Positions 13,901-23,282 of a stretch of 64,000 bases of DNA are shown in pieces. A program made the position numbers and the translations under genes. The notes under the pieces are model-generated. The model was not told the origin of the DNA. It saw only the letters and a program-made list of their open reading frames with translations, and searched no databases. Origin of the DNA: Diogma glabrata (Eukaryota; Arthropoda; Insecta; Diptera; Cylindrotomidae); NCBI GenBank assembly GCA_963693315.1, contig OY856186.1:94824132-94888131 (forward strand), written 5' to 3'. Within the stretch, counting starts at the first letter, position 1, and every line of letters starts with the position of its first letter.

Positions 13901-16146
13901 TCCATATGTCCTAAAGAAATGTATTCATTCATGAAACTTGTGTACTGTTTTTGTATAGTTTCGTTTGAGGCTAGTTTCTTTTCTAATGTTAAAAATTGCC
14001 TTTCTGAATTTTTATAATTATCACCTAATTGAGTGATATTAGGTCTTGTAGGAAGAGCAACAGTATATCTACCATCTGTATCGCGCTTAACATTTTTGAC
14101 ATAGTGGATCTCGCATGATTTTTCATCGATTGAAAAATTGTTTTTAGGACTTATATCCTCAATTTCATAAAATCGTTGTACTTCTTTCCGAACGACTTCA
14201 ACATCACAACATAAAAATGACGATGGTTGTGGTAAAAAGGTTGAATTGACTCTACCAGACAGAACATAGCCAAAAATAGTGCTCTGACATGGGGGTAGTT
14301 CCTTGACAACGCTAATTTTTTGACTTTTGATGATGTCAAAATAGATTTCGGCTCCTAATAGCATGTCTATTTTTTGCGGATTATGAAAATTAGGATCGGC
14401 TAATTGAAAATATAACGGTAATTTAGAAAAATCAAAATTAATTGACTGTAATGGTAAGTTAGAAAATGGATGAGGAAGAATCAAAAAATCTAATTTGATG
14501 TTGAAATTATTGAAACGAGATTGAATTTTAAGGCTCGCTTGATTTTTTATTAAAAAAGTTTTTTGATCAATACCCGTCACCGGTAATTGAATTGATTTTT
14601 TATTTGTTCCTAACTTTTGACATAAGTTTTCAGTAATAAAATTACATTGTGAGCCTGAATCTAATAACGTACGACATAAAGTGCGGACACCCGTGGGACT
14701 TTCAACATAAATAACAGCTGTAGCTAATACAATCTGTTTTGAATTAATGTTAATACAATTGTCTGAAGAATTTGGTTCCTTCATATTGGCAACAAGTGAA
14801 CTTGAAGCATTTGATATATCAGTATTTATGAGACTGGATTGCTCGTCTGTAGTTAGATTAGAATGGATGAGTGCTGCTTCCGAGGACGATGGAATATTAT
14901 CAGTGTTTGAGTTTGGTGTGTCAGAATCTAAAGTTTGTTTCAATGAATAATGTTGACTCGTATTATAATGGAGCAGAGTATGATGTCGATTGTGACAGAT
15001 AAAACATCTGAATTTAGATGAACATTTATCTAGCAAATGATGACCAAAACAGTTACGACACAGGTTGTTAGAAATAACCCATTGATTTCTATCGTTCCAG
15101 TTCAAGTTTTCAAATGACTGGCAATAACGTATTGAATGCGGTTGTTTACAATATATACAAGTTATTGGTTTTGTCATCTCACCAACAATATATGCTTGAG
15201 ATTTATGAGTTTGATATTTAGACATATTATTAGAAGAGGAAGGTGAAACTTTAGCAGACGAAGAAGAAATACTTTCTAAAATGCGTGCTCTTTTGGATAA
15301 AATATCCATTATTTCCTTGATAGATAAAATTTTGTCATTGTGCTTTATGTTTTCAATTTCTTGCCTCGATATAGGATCTAGTAATTCGCATACATGAAAA
15401 CCTAAAATTAAATCCCAATGATGGACTGGTACATCTAGAGATTTAAGAGCATTGTATTGTTTCCAAAAAGTGTTTATGAATGAAAGTAATTCAAACGCAT
15501 TATTTTCTTTTTTAATTGGATTCAAATAATACATTGCTTTCATATGATGCGCTTTAATCCGAGGTTCATTTTCGTAATGATCGAAAATAGTTGCCCAAAC
15601 TTGAGTATAGTTTTCAGAAGTGTTTGGAACTTGATCTATGAAATGAAAGGCAGAACCTCCACGTAAACAGTTTTGCAGACAGGTAAATTTTAAAATAGAA
15701 TTCAATCGTTTTTCTTCATGAACTCGATTTAAAAAACTTTCTCGAAATTGTATCCAGGAAACAAATGATCCGTCAAATTTCGGTAATGGAATCTCTGGTA
15801 ACGGTAGACTCAAAATACCTGTTTCTCTTTTACTAGTATTTACAGTATTTTTGGAATGAATTTCACCATCTAATAAATTTCTAATACGAGTTTCGATTCC
15901 ACGACAATTTGTCTCGAACTCTTCTCTTGGATCTGATAATACAGCAGTTTCATCACATTCTTGCAAATTGGATACTGCTAGATCGAATTTATCGTAAAGT
16001 GTTTTAACTCGATCCAACATAGACTCGAGTTCGCCTTTGCTTAATTGTTCGTTGGAATCATCCAAAATGTTCTTGAAATAAGTTACGCGGCCTTTTAATG
16101 AAGCAACCGAGCGTTTACACGATTCTACTGAATGAGTCATTTTCAT
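10912..16146 (-). CDS. BEL/Pao gag-pol polyprotein (intact, 1744 aa)
   Basis: Encodes all functions for copying and inserting the element. Gag occupies residues ~1-320 (PEIPLPKFDGSFVSWIQF is the BEL-type signature). Cys-rich knuckles follow at ~327-395 (CIYCKQPHSIRYC, CFICHNRHH). The aspartic protease has LLDSGSQCNF with its Asp at ~496 and DMLLGAEIYFD near 600. The reverse transcriptase has LRVVFNASSKS, DITKMYRQV and the catalytic YVDD at ~900. RNase H begins at GFGDASERGYG (~1063). Integrase has an HHCC zinc region, then the triad Asp1444 (VDFCGPF), Asp1509 (FSDNATNF) and Glu1563 (GGLWEAAVK), and ends with the BEL C-terminal domain (WKRW, VLGRVIETHPG). No stop or frameshift. The Met at 16146 is 563 bases inside the 5' LTR. 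No env-like frame follows. Confidence 0.95.
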   Translation of the reverse strand: MKMTHSVESCKRSVASLKGRVTYFKNILDDSNEQLSKGELESMLDRVKTLYDKFDLAVSNLQECDETAVLSDPREEFETNCRGIETRIRNLLDGEIHSKNTVNTSKRETGILSLPLPEIPLPKFDGSFVSWIQFRESFLNRVHEEKRLNSILKFTCLQNCLRGGSAFHFIDQVPNTSENYTQVWATIFDHYENEPRIKAHHMKAMYYLNPIKKENNAFELLSFINTFWKQYNALKSLDVPVHHWDLILGFHVCELLDPISRQEIENIKHNDKILSIKEIMDILSKRARILESISSSSAKVSPSSSNNMSKYQTHKSQAYIVGEMTKPITCIYCKQPHSIRYCQSFENLNWNDRNQWVISNNLCRNCFGHHLLDKCSSKFRCFICHNRHHTLLHYNTSQHYSLKQTLDSDTPNSNTDNIPSSSEAALIHSNLTTDEQSSLINTDISNASSSLVANMKEPNSSDNCININSKQIVLATAVIYVESPTGVRTLCRTLLDSGSQCNFITENLCQKLGTNKKSIQLPVTGIDQKTFLIKNQASLKIQSRFNNFNIKLDFLILPHPFSNLPLQSINFDFSKLPLYFQLADPNFHNPQKIDMLLGAEIYFDIIKSQKISVVKELPPCQSTIFGYVLSGRVNSTFLPQPSSFLCCDVEVVRKEVQRFYEIEDISPKNNFSIDEKSCEIHYVKNVKRDTDGRYTVALPTRPNITQLGDNYKNSERQFLTLEKKLASNETIQKQYTSFMNEYISLGHMEPVQNHSSAPTFFLPHHAVFKENSSTSKLRVVFNASSKSSSGLSLNDALMTGPTIQQDLFSIILRFRKHHIALVADITKMYRQVKIHEFDRGLQQIVWRDSTEKPLQKYQLNTVTYGTASAPFLAIRTLKQLAIDEHLRYPKASSILLKDFYVDDCVSGENNILDALKLKNDLTKLLASGGFELTKWASNKTEVVSDKKSENLKVLGIEWCSSADTFHISIGKFQINETIRKRTVLSQIAQLFDPLGLCAAVIFTAKVFMQKLWSIPNLYWDDELPKEIYSEWIEFLNQLNALQTIEIPRCIIKINPNMKSIELHGFGDASERGYGCCIYLRTIDHQDIINCHLLCAKSKVAPLKRVTIPRLELCASLLLSQLCKKVHEALEIVFDKVTLWSDSEVTLYRINSPPSKYATFVANRISQIQDMSNPSWWNYIPSDLNPADLVSRGMMPSQLKESRLWWHGPAFLFQSEKSWPKTKFNSKLDCNDPEVKQQQIFLGIENNVSSFVENYSNFNKLIRVTALCLRFLHNLRFKTSRKVNELTLIEIDHAKIQLIKSIQRQSYPDDIKRLSHNEFVGKQSLLRKLNPFIDTEGVLRVGGRLNHADLPYEQKHPIVIPSNNNFSKLLVRKEHISNLHAGPQALLSFIRQQFWIIGGRNLCKKIVHECIICFKNRPTSISQIMGELPPERVQKFRAFENVGVDFCGPFNTCSRARSKLLIKVYISIFICFSTKATHIEVVNDLSTNAFMSAFRRFISRRGRCSNIFSDNATNFVGANSNLRELQNLFNQECSKNELFKFFTSEGINWQTIPPRSPHFGGLWEAAVKSAKHHLKRSLGNYVCTLEELMTLTTQIEACVNSRPLSPLSADPSDLSPLTPGHFLIGGPINAIPEPSLFHLDFNRLSRYQQLQHVLQQFWKRWSCEYLSELQQRHKWLEPLENIKIGTIVLLKEENTPPIKWVLGRVIETHPGSDSKTRVVTVKTLSGIFKRAITRVCPIPIETENK

Positions 16147-16687
16147 AATATTTTATATATAATGAATTAATGAAAGGAAAATTATTTTTTAATATGAACG
16201 AAATATTTTTTAAAACAAAATGTAAACTAACTTCAGATATTGAAAACAAAATTTTAAATCAATACAATAAAATAAGTAAATAAAATCTTTCAAAACCTTG
16301 TAAAGATAACACTTAAAAATTGAACAAATAAAAAGAACTACGACTAAACAATTTAAGATGATAAATAGTTTACCTTTTTAAAAATCAAATCAAAATGATT
16401 TATACTGAAATGTACATATATGTATGATCTAGATGTATTTTGAATTGATGAGCTCGATGAATTTGATTAACGTATGATTACGTTCTTGATGAGTATGATT
16501 ATGTAATAAAATTGATGAATTATCTAATGCTGAATCTATTCACTCATTATCTGCAGTGGCAATCCAAATGTTGAAAATCATCTGTTGTTGATTAGAGCTG
16601 ATTTAATCTTTAGGTATTAGTATAGACGATTGCTTAACACTTTTAACTATATAGTATGCATGTTTAAACTATGTATAATGAATCTGA

Positions 16688-16706
16688 TCATCCGGTCGAT
16701 GGGCCA
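16688..16706 (-). other. BEL/Pao candidate primer binding site
   Basis: Three bases after the 5' LTR the minus strand reads TGGCCCATCGACCGGATG. It starts with TGG, the complement of a tRNA CCA end, at the position where primer sites lie. The tRNA was not identified. Confidence 0.5.
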
Positions 16707-16709
16707 ATA

Positions 16710-17086
16710 TGTTGGATTAGATTTATGCGACTGGCTCAGACTACGGCAGTGGACTGTATCTTGAATGATTTTTAGTTATTCAAACTGAGAACTGTCGCTT
16801 TTACTTCTAATAAAGAGACAATTTCACTTTTTAACAAAGAAATAAATTGAATACACAACACTTTTAATATTTGTATATATATCTATTTTTATTTCTAAAG
16901 AAAAACACGTCCTTATGATATAATCTTTGTAAGGAGAATGCCACTTAACATAGATTTAACATTAGCGAACAAAAACTTAAAAAAATTAGAAAAATAGAAA
17001 AATAAACAAAAGATAAAACTGAATTGCCTATGTAACAAAATTAGGTAATTTTTATATATAACAGTTTAGAACTTAAGTTTTAAACA
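16710..17086 (-). repeat. BEL/Pao 5' LTR
   Basis: The 5' LTR, 377 bp, almost identical to the copy at 10246-10622. It would drive transcription leftward into gag-pol. Flanked on its outer side by CCATC. Confidence 0.95.
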
Positions 17087-17290
17087 CCATCATCAACTAA
17101 ATTAATATCTGGATTTACGTGTTTTGCACCATTAGAATGCTGGTAAACACGTTTCTCAAGCCACTGTTTAGTTTGCCCAATATAAGAAGCTTCACATTCA
17201 CAAAAAATTTTATATACTAACTCAGATTGTTTACCAAGAGCAACTTTGTCTTTTAATTTTGTGAAGAATAACTTATAAAAATTAATGTCA
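17087..17290 (-). pseudogene. Penelope GIY-YIG endonuclease, N-terminal part
   Basis: Minus-strand frame INFYKLFFTKLKDKV, then LVYKIFCECEASYIGQTKQW, the Penelope form of GIY-YIG in which Tyr-Lys-Ile and Tyr-Ile-Gly replace the canonical letters and a Cys pair binds zinc. It continues EKRVYQHSNGAKH before the BEL/Pao insertion. The first residues are in a different frame from the stop of the polymerase frame at 17288, so a frameshift near 17290 separates polymerase and nuclease. Confidence 0.8.
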
Positions 17291-18508
17291 CTTCTGCCAA
17301 CAATTAATATTATACGGTTTTAATAAATTTTGAATTTTTTCAAATAAACACTTAACGTAAGGAATAGAAACATATTTAAATGTGTTATTGTCTAAATCAA
17401 CAGGAGAATTTGATAAAACTAAAGGAACAGCTAGATTGGAAAGTTTAGCAATTGTGTTTTTAATAGTGTTATTAATTAAATAATACGGATAGCCATTTTT
17501 GTTAAGAGTCGATTTTAATAAATTAAAATTTTTTGAATGGAAAATTTTATCTGATAATATCATAATTTTCTCTGTTAAAGTTTGGGTAGTGTTTCTTTTG
17601 TAAGAGAAAGGAAGACAAGAATTAAAATTTAGGTAACGTCCAGACCAAGTTTGCTTATGATACCAATCTGTTACTAAAGAGCCGTCTGGATTTCGAATAA
17701 CTAAAACATTTAAAAATGGTAACTGATTTTGATTTTCCAACTCTATTGTGAACTTTAGCCGATCATTAAATAAGTTAAATGCATTTAACAATTCATTTAC
17801 ATTATCTTTGTGAATAATTGTAAAAATATCATCTACATATCTTAGAAAAATAATAGGGGTAAAATTTGGAGGACTTAAAACTTTATCTTCAACAAATTCC
17901 ATAACAAAATTAGCAATAATCGGACTTACAGGAGAACCCATTGGAGAACCAAAAATCTGTTTATAAATTTTACCATTAAAACTAAATTCACAATTATTTA
18001 ATACAAATTGAATACATTTTAAGAACTGATCTTTTTTAATTTTAGTTCCACTCTTTCTCTTAATTTTTTGCCAAGAATCTTTAATCAAATTTATTGCCAA
18101 AATATTATCAATATTTGTAAAAAGTGCTACTAAATCAAGTGATAACAAAATATGATCAGGGGGAATAATAATATTTTTTAATTTTTCTTTAAAATCTATG
18201 GAATTCTTAACAAAAGTGGATGTATTACCAACACTAGGTTTTAAAATATCTGATACAAGAACAGATAAATTATAAGTAGGAGAACCAATAGAGCTAACTA
18301 TTGGACGACATGGAACACCTTCTTTGTGAACTTTCTGTAAAGCATAAAATTTTGAAATAACACAATTTTGTTTCCTAAATTTGTTAAACGTTTTAAAGTC
18401 AATACGTTTGTCATCAAATAATTCAGTCAAAATTTCATTAGATTCTTTTTGTAATCTAACAGTAGAATCTTTAGCTAAAAGTTTATATGTATTTTCGTCA
18501 GATAACAA
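17288..18508 (-). pseudogene. Penelope-like reverse transcriptase
   Basis: A 406-residue frame with the Penelope polymerase blocks: FYALQKVHKEGVPCRPIVSS (~55), LLSLDLVALFTNID (~125), IYKQIFGSPMGSPVSPIIAN (~185), and the catalytic FLRYVDDIFTI with YVDD at ~223. After it come LPFLNVLVIRNPDGSL, TDWYHKQTWSGRYLNF and IPYVKCLFEKIQ, the conserved bridge to the GIY-YIG nuclease. The domain order and the GSPMGSP block separate it from LINE polymerases. The frame starts after a frameshift near 18505 and ends before the nuclease frame, so the copy is broken even without the BEL/Pao insertion. Confidence 0.9.
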
Positions 18509-18509
18509 A

Positions 18510-19127
18510 ACATCTCATTTTATTAAAATAATCAATTTTGTTCATTAAAACAGTAATGTTACCTTTGTCCACTTTGGTTACTAAAATTTCTTGGTTCTCT
18601 TTCAAAAAATTTTTTGTTTCTCGAATAATAGATAACATTACTTTGTCAACCGAATTTAAATTGTTATCATTATTTTTAAAGTTAGTTAGAACATTAATTA
18701 ATTTATTTCTTATTTCAAATTTTGTATCTTGTTCAAAATCTCCAATACATCATTCAACATCAGTTATAATTAAGTCAAATGGAGTATGTTTTTTTGAAAT
18801 AGGTGGATTAAATTTTGGGCCTAAACAAAGAGTGTTATAAACGTTATCAGGAATATGGACATTTGTTAAATTAATAATTAAATTATTTGATTGGCTACTA
18901 TCAATATTAGGTGTAATATTATCTAAACTATTTCCAGATTCTAAAATAGCTAAATTCCTATTATTATTTGGTAAAATATTGCAATTGGTCGAAACAAAAT
19001 TAGGAAATAAAATCAAATTCATTTTTTTGCGTTGAACTACCTTAATTTGGTTGTAAAATAAATTATAACTTACATCTACATGTTTTAAATATGAAGAAAA
19101 TAAATCATTTTCAATTGTTGAGTTCAA
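18510..19127 (-). pseudogene. Penelope N-terminal region
   Basis: 125 residues open from a Met at 19127 to a stop at 18750 (NSTIENDLFSSYLKHVD, CLGPKFNPPISKK). The same frame then continues past one TGA codon (IGDFEQDTKFEIRNKL, LVTKVDKGNITVLMNK) to about 18510. VDKGN.TVLMNK is the usual lead into the Penelope polymerase. One internal stop and one frameshift at ~18505 therefore split this copy. Confidence 0.7.
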
Positions 19128-19304
19128 AGTTTTATTTAAAAGTTTTTTTTTTTCAAAGTTTTTATTTTAAATTAATTAAAATAATTAATGTGTTTTATTT
19201 TAGAAAATAGGCTCGATGCCCATTATAATTATATTCAAATAATAAATATAAGCCTACAAAATAATAAAATAAATAAAAAATGTTTCGTAATACATTATAT
19301 GATA

Positions 19305-19380
19305 AAAGATTATTATTATTATTATTGAAATTATTAAAAAGATTATTGGTTTGATTATAAGATTATTATTATTATTAACT
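19305..19380. repeat. ATT-rich microsatellite
   Basis: Interrupted (ATT)n/(TTA)n tract between the Penelope-like element and the small spliced gene. Confidence 0.8.
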
Positions 19381-19388
19381 AAAATTTA

Positions 19389-19836
19389 CTATGGCGAATC
19401 GAGCCAAATTTGTGCATCCTCCAGGAACGAGGATCTCAGTCGAAACTCGTACAATGCTCCGTCCATCTTCTCCTCGTCTCGACCGATAAGTTTTATAAGC
19501 AACCCAGCTGGTGGTGGTTGATCTACTTGTTCTTTGGTGAATAGTTTGCAGATGCCCTGTGGCATCCACAATTCACCTTTACCTTCCATATTGAATAGTA
19601 ATCGCTCTAAAAATTTTGCTGTAACGCGCCGCCTACCGATGATTAAATTGTCTTAATTTTTCTCCAGATCCTCTGGCGAAATAGTTTCTGCAAATATTGT
19701 TTTACCGGCTTTATTTAAAGAGTTCACACATTTTTGTGAACTGGCCTGAAAAAATAATTCGAAAAGAAAAAATATTTGTAAATATTTCCTTTTTATCAAT
19801 ATTTTATTTAATGTGGATGAAAAATATACTTACCAT
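19389..19836 (-). pseudogene. Small two-exon gene of unknown function
   Basis: Not recognised. Exon 1 ends with an ATG (19834-19836) directly at a consensus donor ATG|GTAAGT. The intron 19746-19833 (88 bp) ends TTTTTTCAG. Exon 2 continues in frame for 30 codons (ASSQKCVNSLNKAGKTIFAE, then TISPEDLEKN) to a TAA at 19653-19655. After that one stop the same frame stays open for 87 more codons to 19389. This downstream part includes RVTAKFLERLLFNMEGKGEL, WMPQGICKLFTKEQV and EEKMDGALYEFRLRSSFLED. A TATA box and CAGT initiator sit in the right place upstream. It could be a gene with one premature stop, a readthrough product, or two short frames. No membrane segment or signal peptide is seen. The sequence is less AT-rich than its surroundings. 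Confidence 0.5.
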
Positions 19837-19891
19837 TTTTTTATTTTATTGACACTTGTTATTAGCAAATGTTAACTGAATTGTAATATGT

Positions 19892-19921
19892 ACTGTTTAG
19901 ATGAAATCACAAGCTTATATA
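19892..19921 (-). promoter_or_regulatory. TATA box and arthropod-type CAGT initiator
   Basis: On the minus strand TATATAAG (19914-19921) is followed 27 bases later by CAGT (19892-19895), the spacing and motif of arthropod and insect-virus promoters. It lies about 55 bases upstream of the ATG of the small two-exon gene. Confidence 0.5.
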
Positions 19922-20069
19922 CAGATTTATTCCCAGTTTTCAAAATATGAAAAACATTACATTACTTATTTATTAATATTGCTTAAATTAAGCTGTTTTA
20001 CTTTAAATGTTATTTTAAAAGGTAATTATAAGTTAAATTGTTGATATAGTTGATATTGATATTGTAGAT

Positions 20070-20305
20070 CCCGCGCTGTCATACTGGCAGATCGCAGAAA
20101 TACTTCTTTGTCCGAACTGCACACAAATGGAATAGTTTGCCGGAATCCTTAGTCTCAGGTGACTTCAACCCGCAGAGGTTTAAAAAAAGCGTTCATCAAG
20201 ACCTTAGAACAACAGTTGTTGTGGGACCTAGGTCTTAAAAGGTATTTATGTGTTGTTGTGACACATATTGTAAACCCTATAACACAACACATTTTATTCA
20301 AAAAA
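20070..20305 (+). pseudogene. LINE 3' end fragment with poly-A
   Basis: The plus-strand frame HTGRSQKYFFVRTAHKWNSL followed by PESLVSGDFNPQRFKKSV is the typical C-terminus of CR1/L2/Jockey-type LINE proteins (aromatic-Val-Arg...Trp-Asn-x-Leu-Pro then Phe-Lys-Lys). A stop, a short 3' region and a run of A (20300-20313) follow. Everything upstream is missing, as in strong 5' truncation. Confidence 0.65.
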
Positions 20306-20313
20306 AAAAAAAA

Positions 20314-20885
20314 ATATTAATGTTCCCATGTATTTTTAAAATTATTAATCGTGAAAACTATGTATAAATAGTAAAGTAAAATTTTAACTTATTACGTAGT
20401 CGATTTGTTCTATTACGCTGCCAACACAGAATTTATTTCAGTGAATTAAAAATAAAACCATAATTTAATAAAACTAATTTAATACATTGAACTTAAACTT
20501 GAAACTGAAATTTGGTTCAAGTTTAAGTAAATTAAAGAGTATATTGAAATTTGTAAAATAACGTCAAATAAGGAAATAAATGAAAATTTATTGGAGTCAA
20601 TCGCGAATTATAGGTTGTAACCTGCAGTTGTGCAAAAAAGTATTTTATTTATTTAATTTTTTCACTTGGTTACAACACTTTAATATAACTTATATATTTT
20701 ATTTATAATTTCGCAACTTAAACTCGAGAGCTCGATATATAAATATTCCAATATATAAATACAATAAAATATTCCAATATCCCAATATATAAATACAATA
20801 AATCTACAATATATAAATAGTCAAAATCTACAATATATAAGTATTAGTATAATAAAAGTTTTGATTTATCTTAAGCCGCATTTAC
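20314..20885. other. AT-rich spacer, nothing recognised
   Basis: Short ATATAAATA-type repetition near 20740-20850; no coding frame or element end supported. Confidence 0.4.
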
Positions 20886-20887
20886 AC

Positions 20888-21062
20888 GGTTCACTTTGGG
20901 TGATTCATCCGGATGATTCATCCAAAGTGAAACGTGTAAACAGTAAATCATCCATACTGATCATCCAGGGTGATGGATGACCAAAGTAGAGACGAGTTCA
21001 ACGTTTTGATCACTTTGGATGATAGTTCTGGATGAATCATCCAAAGTGAATCATGTAAACAA
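20888..21062. repeat. Nested palindromes at the Harbinger left end
   Basis: TTTACACGGTTCACTTTGG at the start is nearly the complement of CCAAAGTGAAACGTGTAAA 40 bases later. A second pair of TCACTTTGGATGAT and ATCATCCAAAGTGA lies at about 21010-21050. Several direct GATGATTCATCC copies lie between. Such subterminal repeats are plausible transposase binding sites; the 175-bp block also has the form of a small foldback unit. Confidence 0.65.
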
Positions 21063-21514
21063 CAAAGCACTATTAGTGAAGCATTATTATTCAATAATTT
21101 TTGACAATAAAGCATTATTAGTGGTGAAATATTATTATTTATTGATTTTTGGTACACATTTTTCAAAAACATAAAATAAATCGTAAAATTATTGTCATAA
21201 AATGACACCAAATAATGTTATTCGTGCGAGATTTGGTATAATTTGCAAACATACTGTCAGCGAATTGACCCAACTCTTAGAAAAGAAAAAGCAGAGAAAA
21301 CAGAGGCGTTGTTGGGTGAAAAATTGGATTTTGAGACGAAGCACTGTGGGAACATCATCGACTTTGTTGAAAGAATGGGCTCTAGAAGATTTAACAATGT
21401 ATCGGAATCACCTTCGTATGAGTAAACCTCAATTTCAACAGTTGCTTGCTAAGGTTACCCCAATAATAAAAAAAGAGATACTACGATGCGAGAGTGCCTC
21501 CAACCTCAACTTAA

Positions 21515-23282
21515 CCCAACTAGCATTTTAACTTCTTTTAAAACACTAAACAGTCTTACCGAAACTAGCTTCCCCACCTTCATAGTTTCTTTAAAACTTC
21601 TAAACGGTTTCGATAAAGGCCATTTGCAAAAATTTCCCCGCCTTTAACGAAGCTATGACTTGTAAAAGACTTCGGGAATAACTTCGGTATGGTCTTTTGT
21701 AAGCAGTTATGCAAGCTGAATAGAATTTATGTTTTCACAAGTTATAGCTTCGGTAAAGTGCTTCTAATAACTTGTTTTAAGCAATCTTTAAAAGTCTTAT
21801 AGAAGCTATTAAAAAATGTGACAGAAATCTTACAATTTCTTTATATATCTATTATCTACACTTTTTTAACGTAATTATTGTTTTTGCTATGTTATTATAT
21901 AGTGTTGAAATGTAAGTTTTTGTTTACAGTCGCATCAAGTTTCGAACCCTGGTCCCTAAGAAACAATAAATATCTTTGATAGTAATTACAATAATAATGG
22001 CTTCTATAAGACGTCCATTAGACTTCGATAGAATTTTGTTTTATAATTTAGATGTAGAAAATATAGTATAGTTCAGGGGCTTACTTTTTAGGGAAAAAGT
22101 TAGGCATGTAACTTCAATGGGTTTTTTAACGATGAAATCATAATCTGAGATGTACGTTCTTAAAAGATTTTGTGTCTTTTTAATAGACGTAAAAGATTGC
22201 TGACAACTCTTTGTTCTAGTTGTTTTATTAGTTCAATGATTTTAGGTATAGCAACATTAAGGGGATATATTTTTTCAATCATTAACTTTTAGCGTACTTA
22301 CACCTTTATTTAAAATATATTTTTTTTTAAATAACAAGTGTTGTAATTCGATTTCCAATAGGTGTCACAACAACATGCGTACTAAGGAGCTGATGAACGC
22401 AGTTAATTTTTAAAAATGTTATATAAATATAAAACAATAACAAAAGAAGCAACGACATATCACACCATCCATTTGCTGTAAATTATTTTAATAGAATGAC
22501 GAATAGAAATTATGAAACTCTATATCGCCTCAGTTCTTCCTGACGAGTTTGGCTTTCAGAAATGTAAAGAAAATTCATATACCATTATTTATAAAACATA
22601 GCCAAATAATGATTCTCTAGTCCAGTTGATTATGATTTTGATTGATTTTTTTGTCTATTTCAAGACTCTAAATAAAGAATATTTTATATTGTGCAAAACA
22701 TGTCTAAATAATAGATCAAAAAACAAAAACAATCTTATGCACAATACTTTTTTGACAAAAACGAAACGATTTCAATTTTGTATAAGCTTCAATTTCGTAT
22801 AAACCCATTGAAGTTACATGCCACATACCTATTTCCATAAAAAAGTAAGCCCCTGAATTATACTATATTTTCTACATCTAAATTTAGTTGAAATAATAGA
22901 AGCAATAGCTTCCATCAGTTTGACATATTTCGTTTCAGATATTGAAGCAATTTTTAGACTATGACAGCTGTGCTTCTATAAGATCTGTAAACAATTACAA
23001 CCGAAACAACTACATACCTAATGACAGCTATAACTTCTATAACCTTTTTTCGGAAGCTCTATTTAGTGTTGTGTAGATAAGTTTCGGTAAAGTTTCTAAT
23101 ATTAAATATAGAATTATTTTAGAAGCTTTCATTCCGGTGGTGGGGAGAACTTCTCTGTGAAAGTTGTTTCAAAACTTTGTAGAAGTAAAATATAACTAGC
23201 TTCCACTTAGAAGCTTTAACGAAGCTTTATTGAAGCTAAAACTGGTATAACTCAAAATTGAGAAGCAAGTTTGCTAGTTGGG
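21515..23282. mobile_element. 1.77-kb terminal-inverted-repeat element in the Harbinger transposase
   Basis: The ends are CCCAACTAGCA and TGCTAGTTGGG, exact complements over at least 11 bases. Removing the unit and two A residues restores the transposase frame (CAACTT|AAGCTGG). The left flank reads TTAA and the right flank AA, so the duplication is 2 bp, or TTAA with two bases lost. Inside are many AGCTTC/GAAGCT subterminal words and no coding frame, so it is non-autonomous. CCC...GGG ends beside TTAA recall piggyBac, but this is not proven. Confidence 0.75.
22045..22884. mobile_element. 840-bp long-TIR MITE nested in the 1.77-kb element
   Basis: Arms 22045-22127 and 22800-22884 are near-perfect inverted repeats (AATTTAGATGTAGAAAATAT at the left end, AGGGGCTTAC and AACTTCAATGGGTTT further in). 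There is no coding frame between them. It may be a separate insertion or a structural part of the surrounding element. Confidence 0.7.

Larger units (their letters stand above)
10246..17086 (-). mobile_element. Complete young BEL/Pao LTR retrotransposon
   Basis: Two 377-bp LTRs (10246-10622 and 16710-17086) flank a single uninterrupted gag-pol frame on the minus strand. The LTRs begin TG, end CA, and as read by eye differ at one position only (A near 10547, G near 17011). The element is flanked by the 5-bp duplication CCATC (10241-10245 and 17087-17091), the length usual for BEL/Pao. Near-identical LTRs and an intact polyprotein point to a recent, possibly mobile copy. It landed inside a Penelope-like element. 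Confidence 0.95.
9705..19140 (-). mobile_element. Penelope-like retroelement split by a BEL/Pao insertion
   Basis: Minus-strand element with the Penelope order: an N-terminal region (18510-19127), the reverse transcriptase (17288-18508) and the C-terminal GIY-YIG endonuclease (17092-17290 continuing at 10036-10240). A 3' hairpin and GACGTTTCGGC motif lie at 9750-9774. The BEL/Pao element at 10246-17086 interrupts the GIY-YIG region; the CCATC duplication marks the site. One internal stop, one frameshift and the insertion make it inactive. Exact ends were not found; Penelope elements often lack clean termini. Confidence 0.85.

Noticed and set aside
21511..21520. Calling the 1.77-kb element piggyBac
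   Set aside because: TTAA and CCC are present on the left, but the right flank has only AA and no transposase is present; evidence is insufficient.
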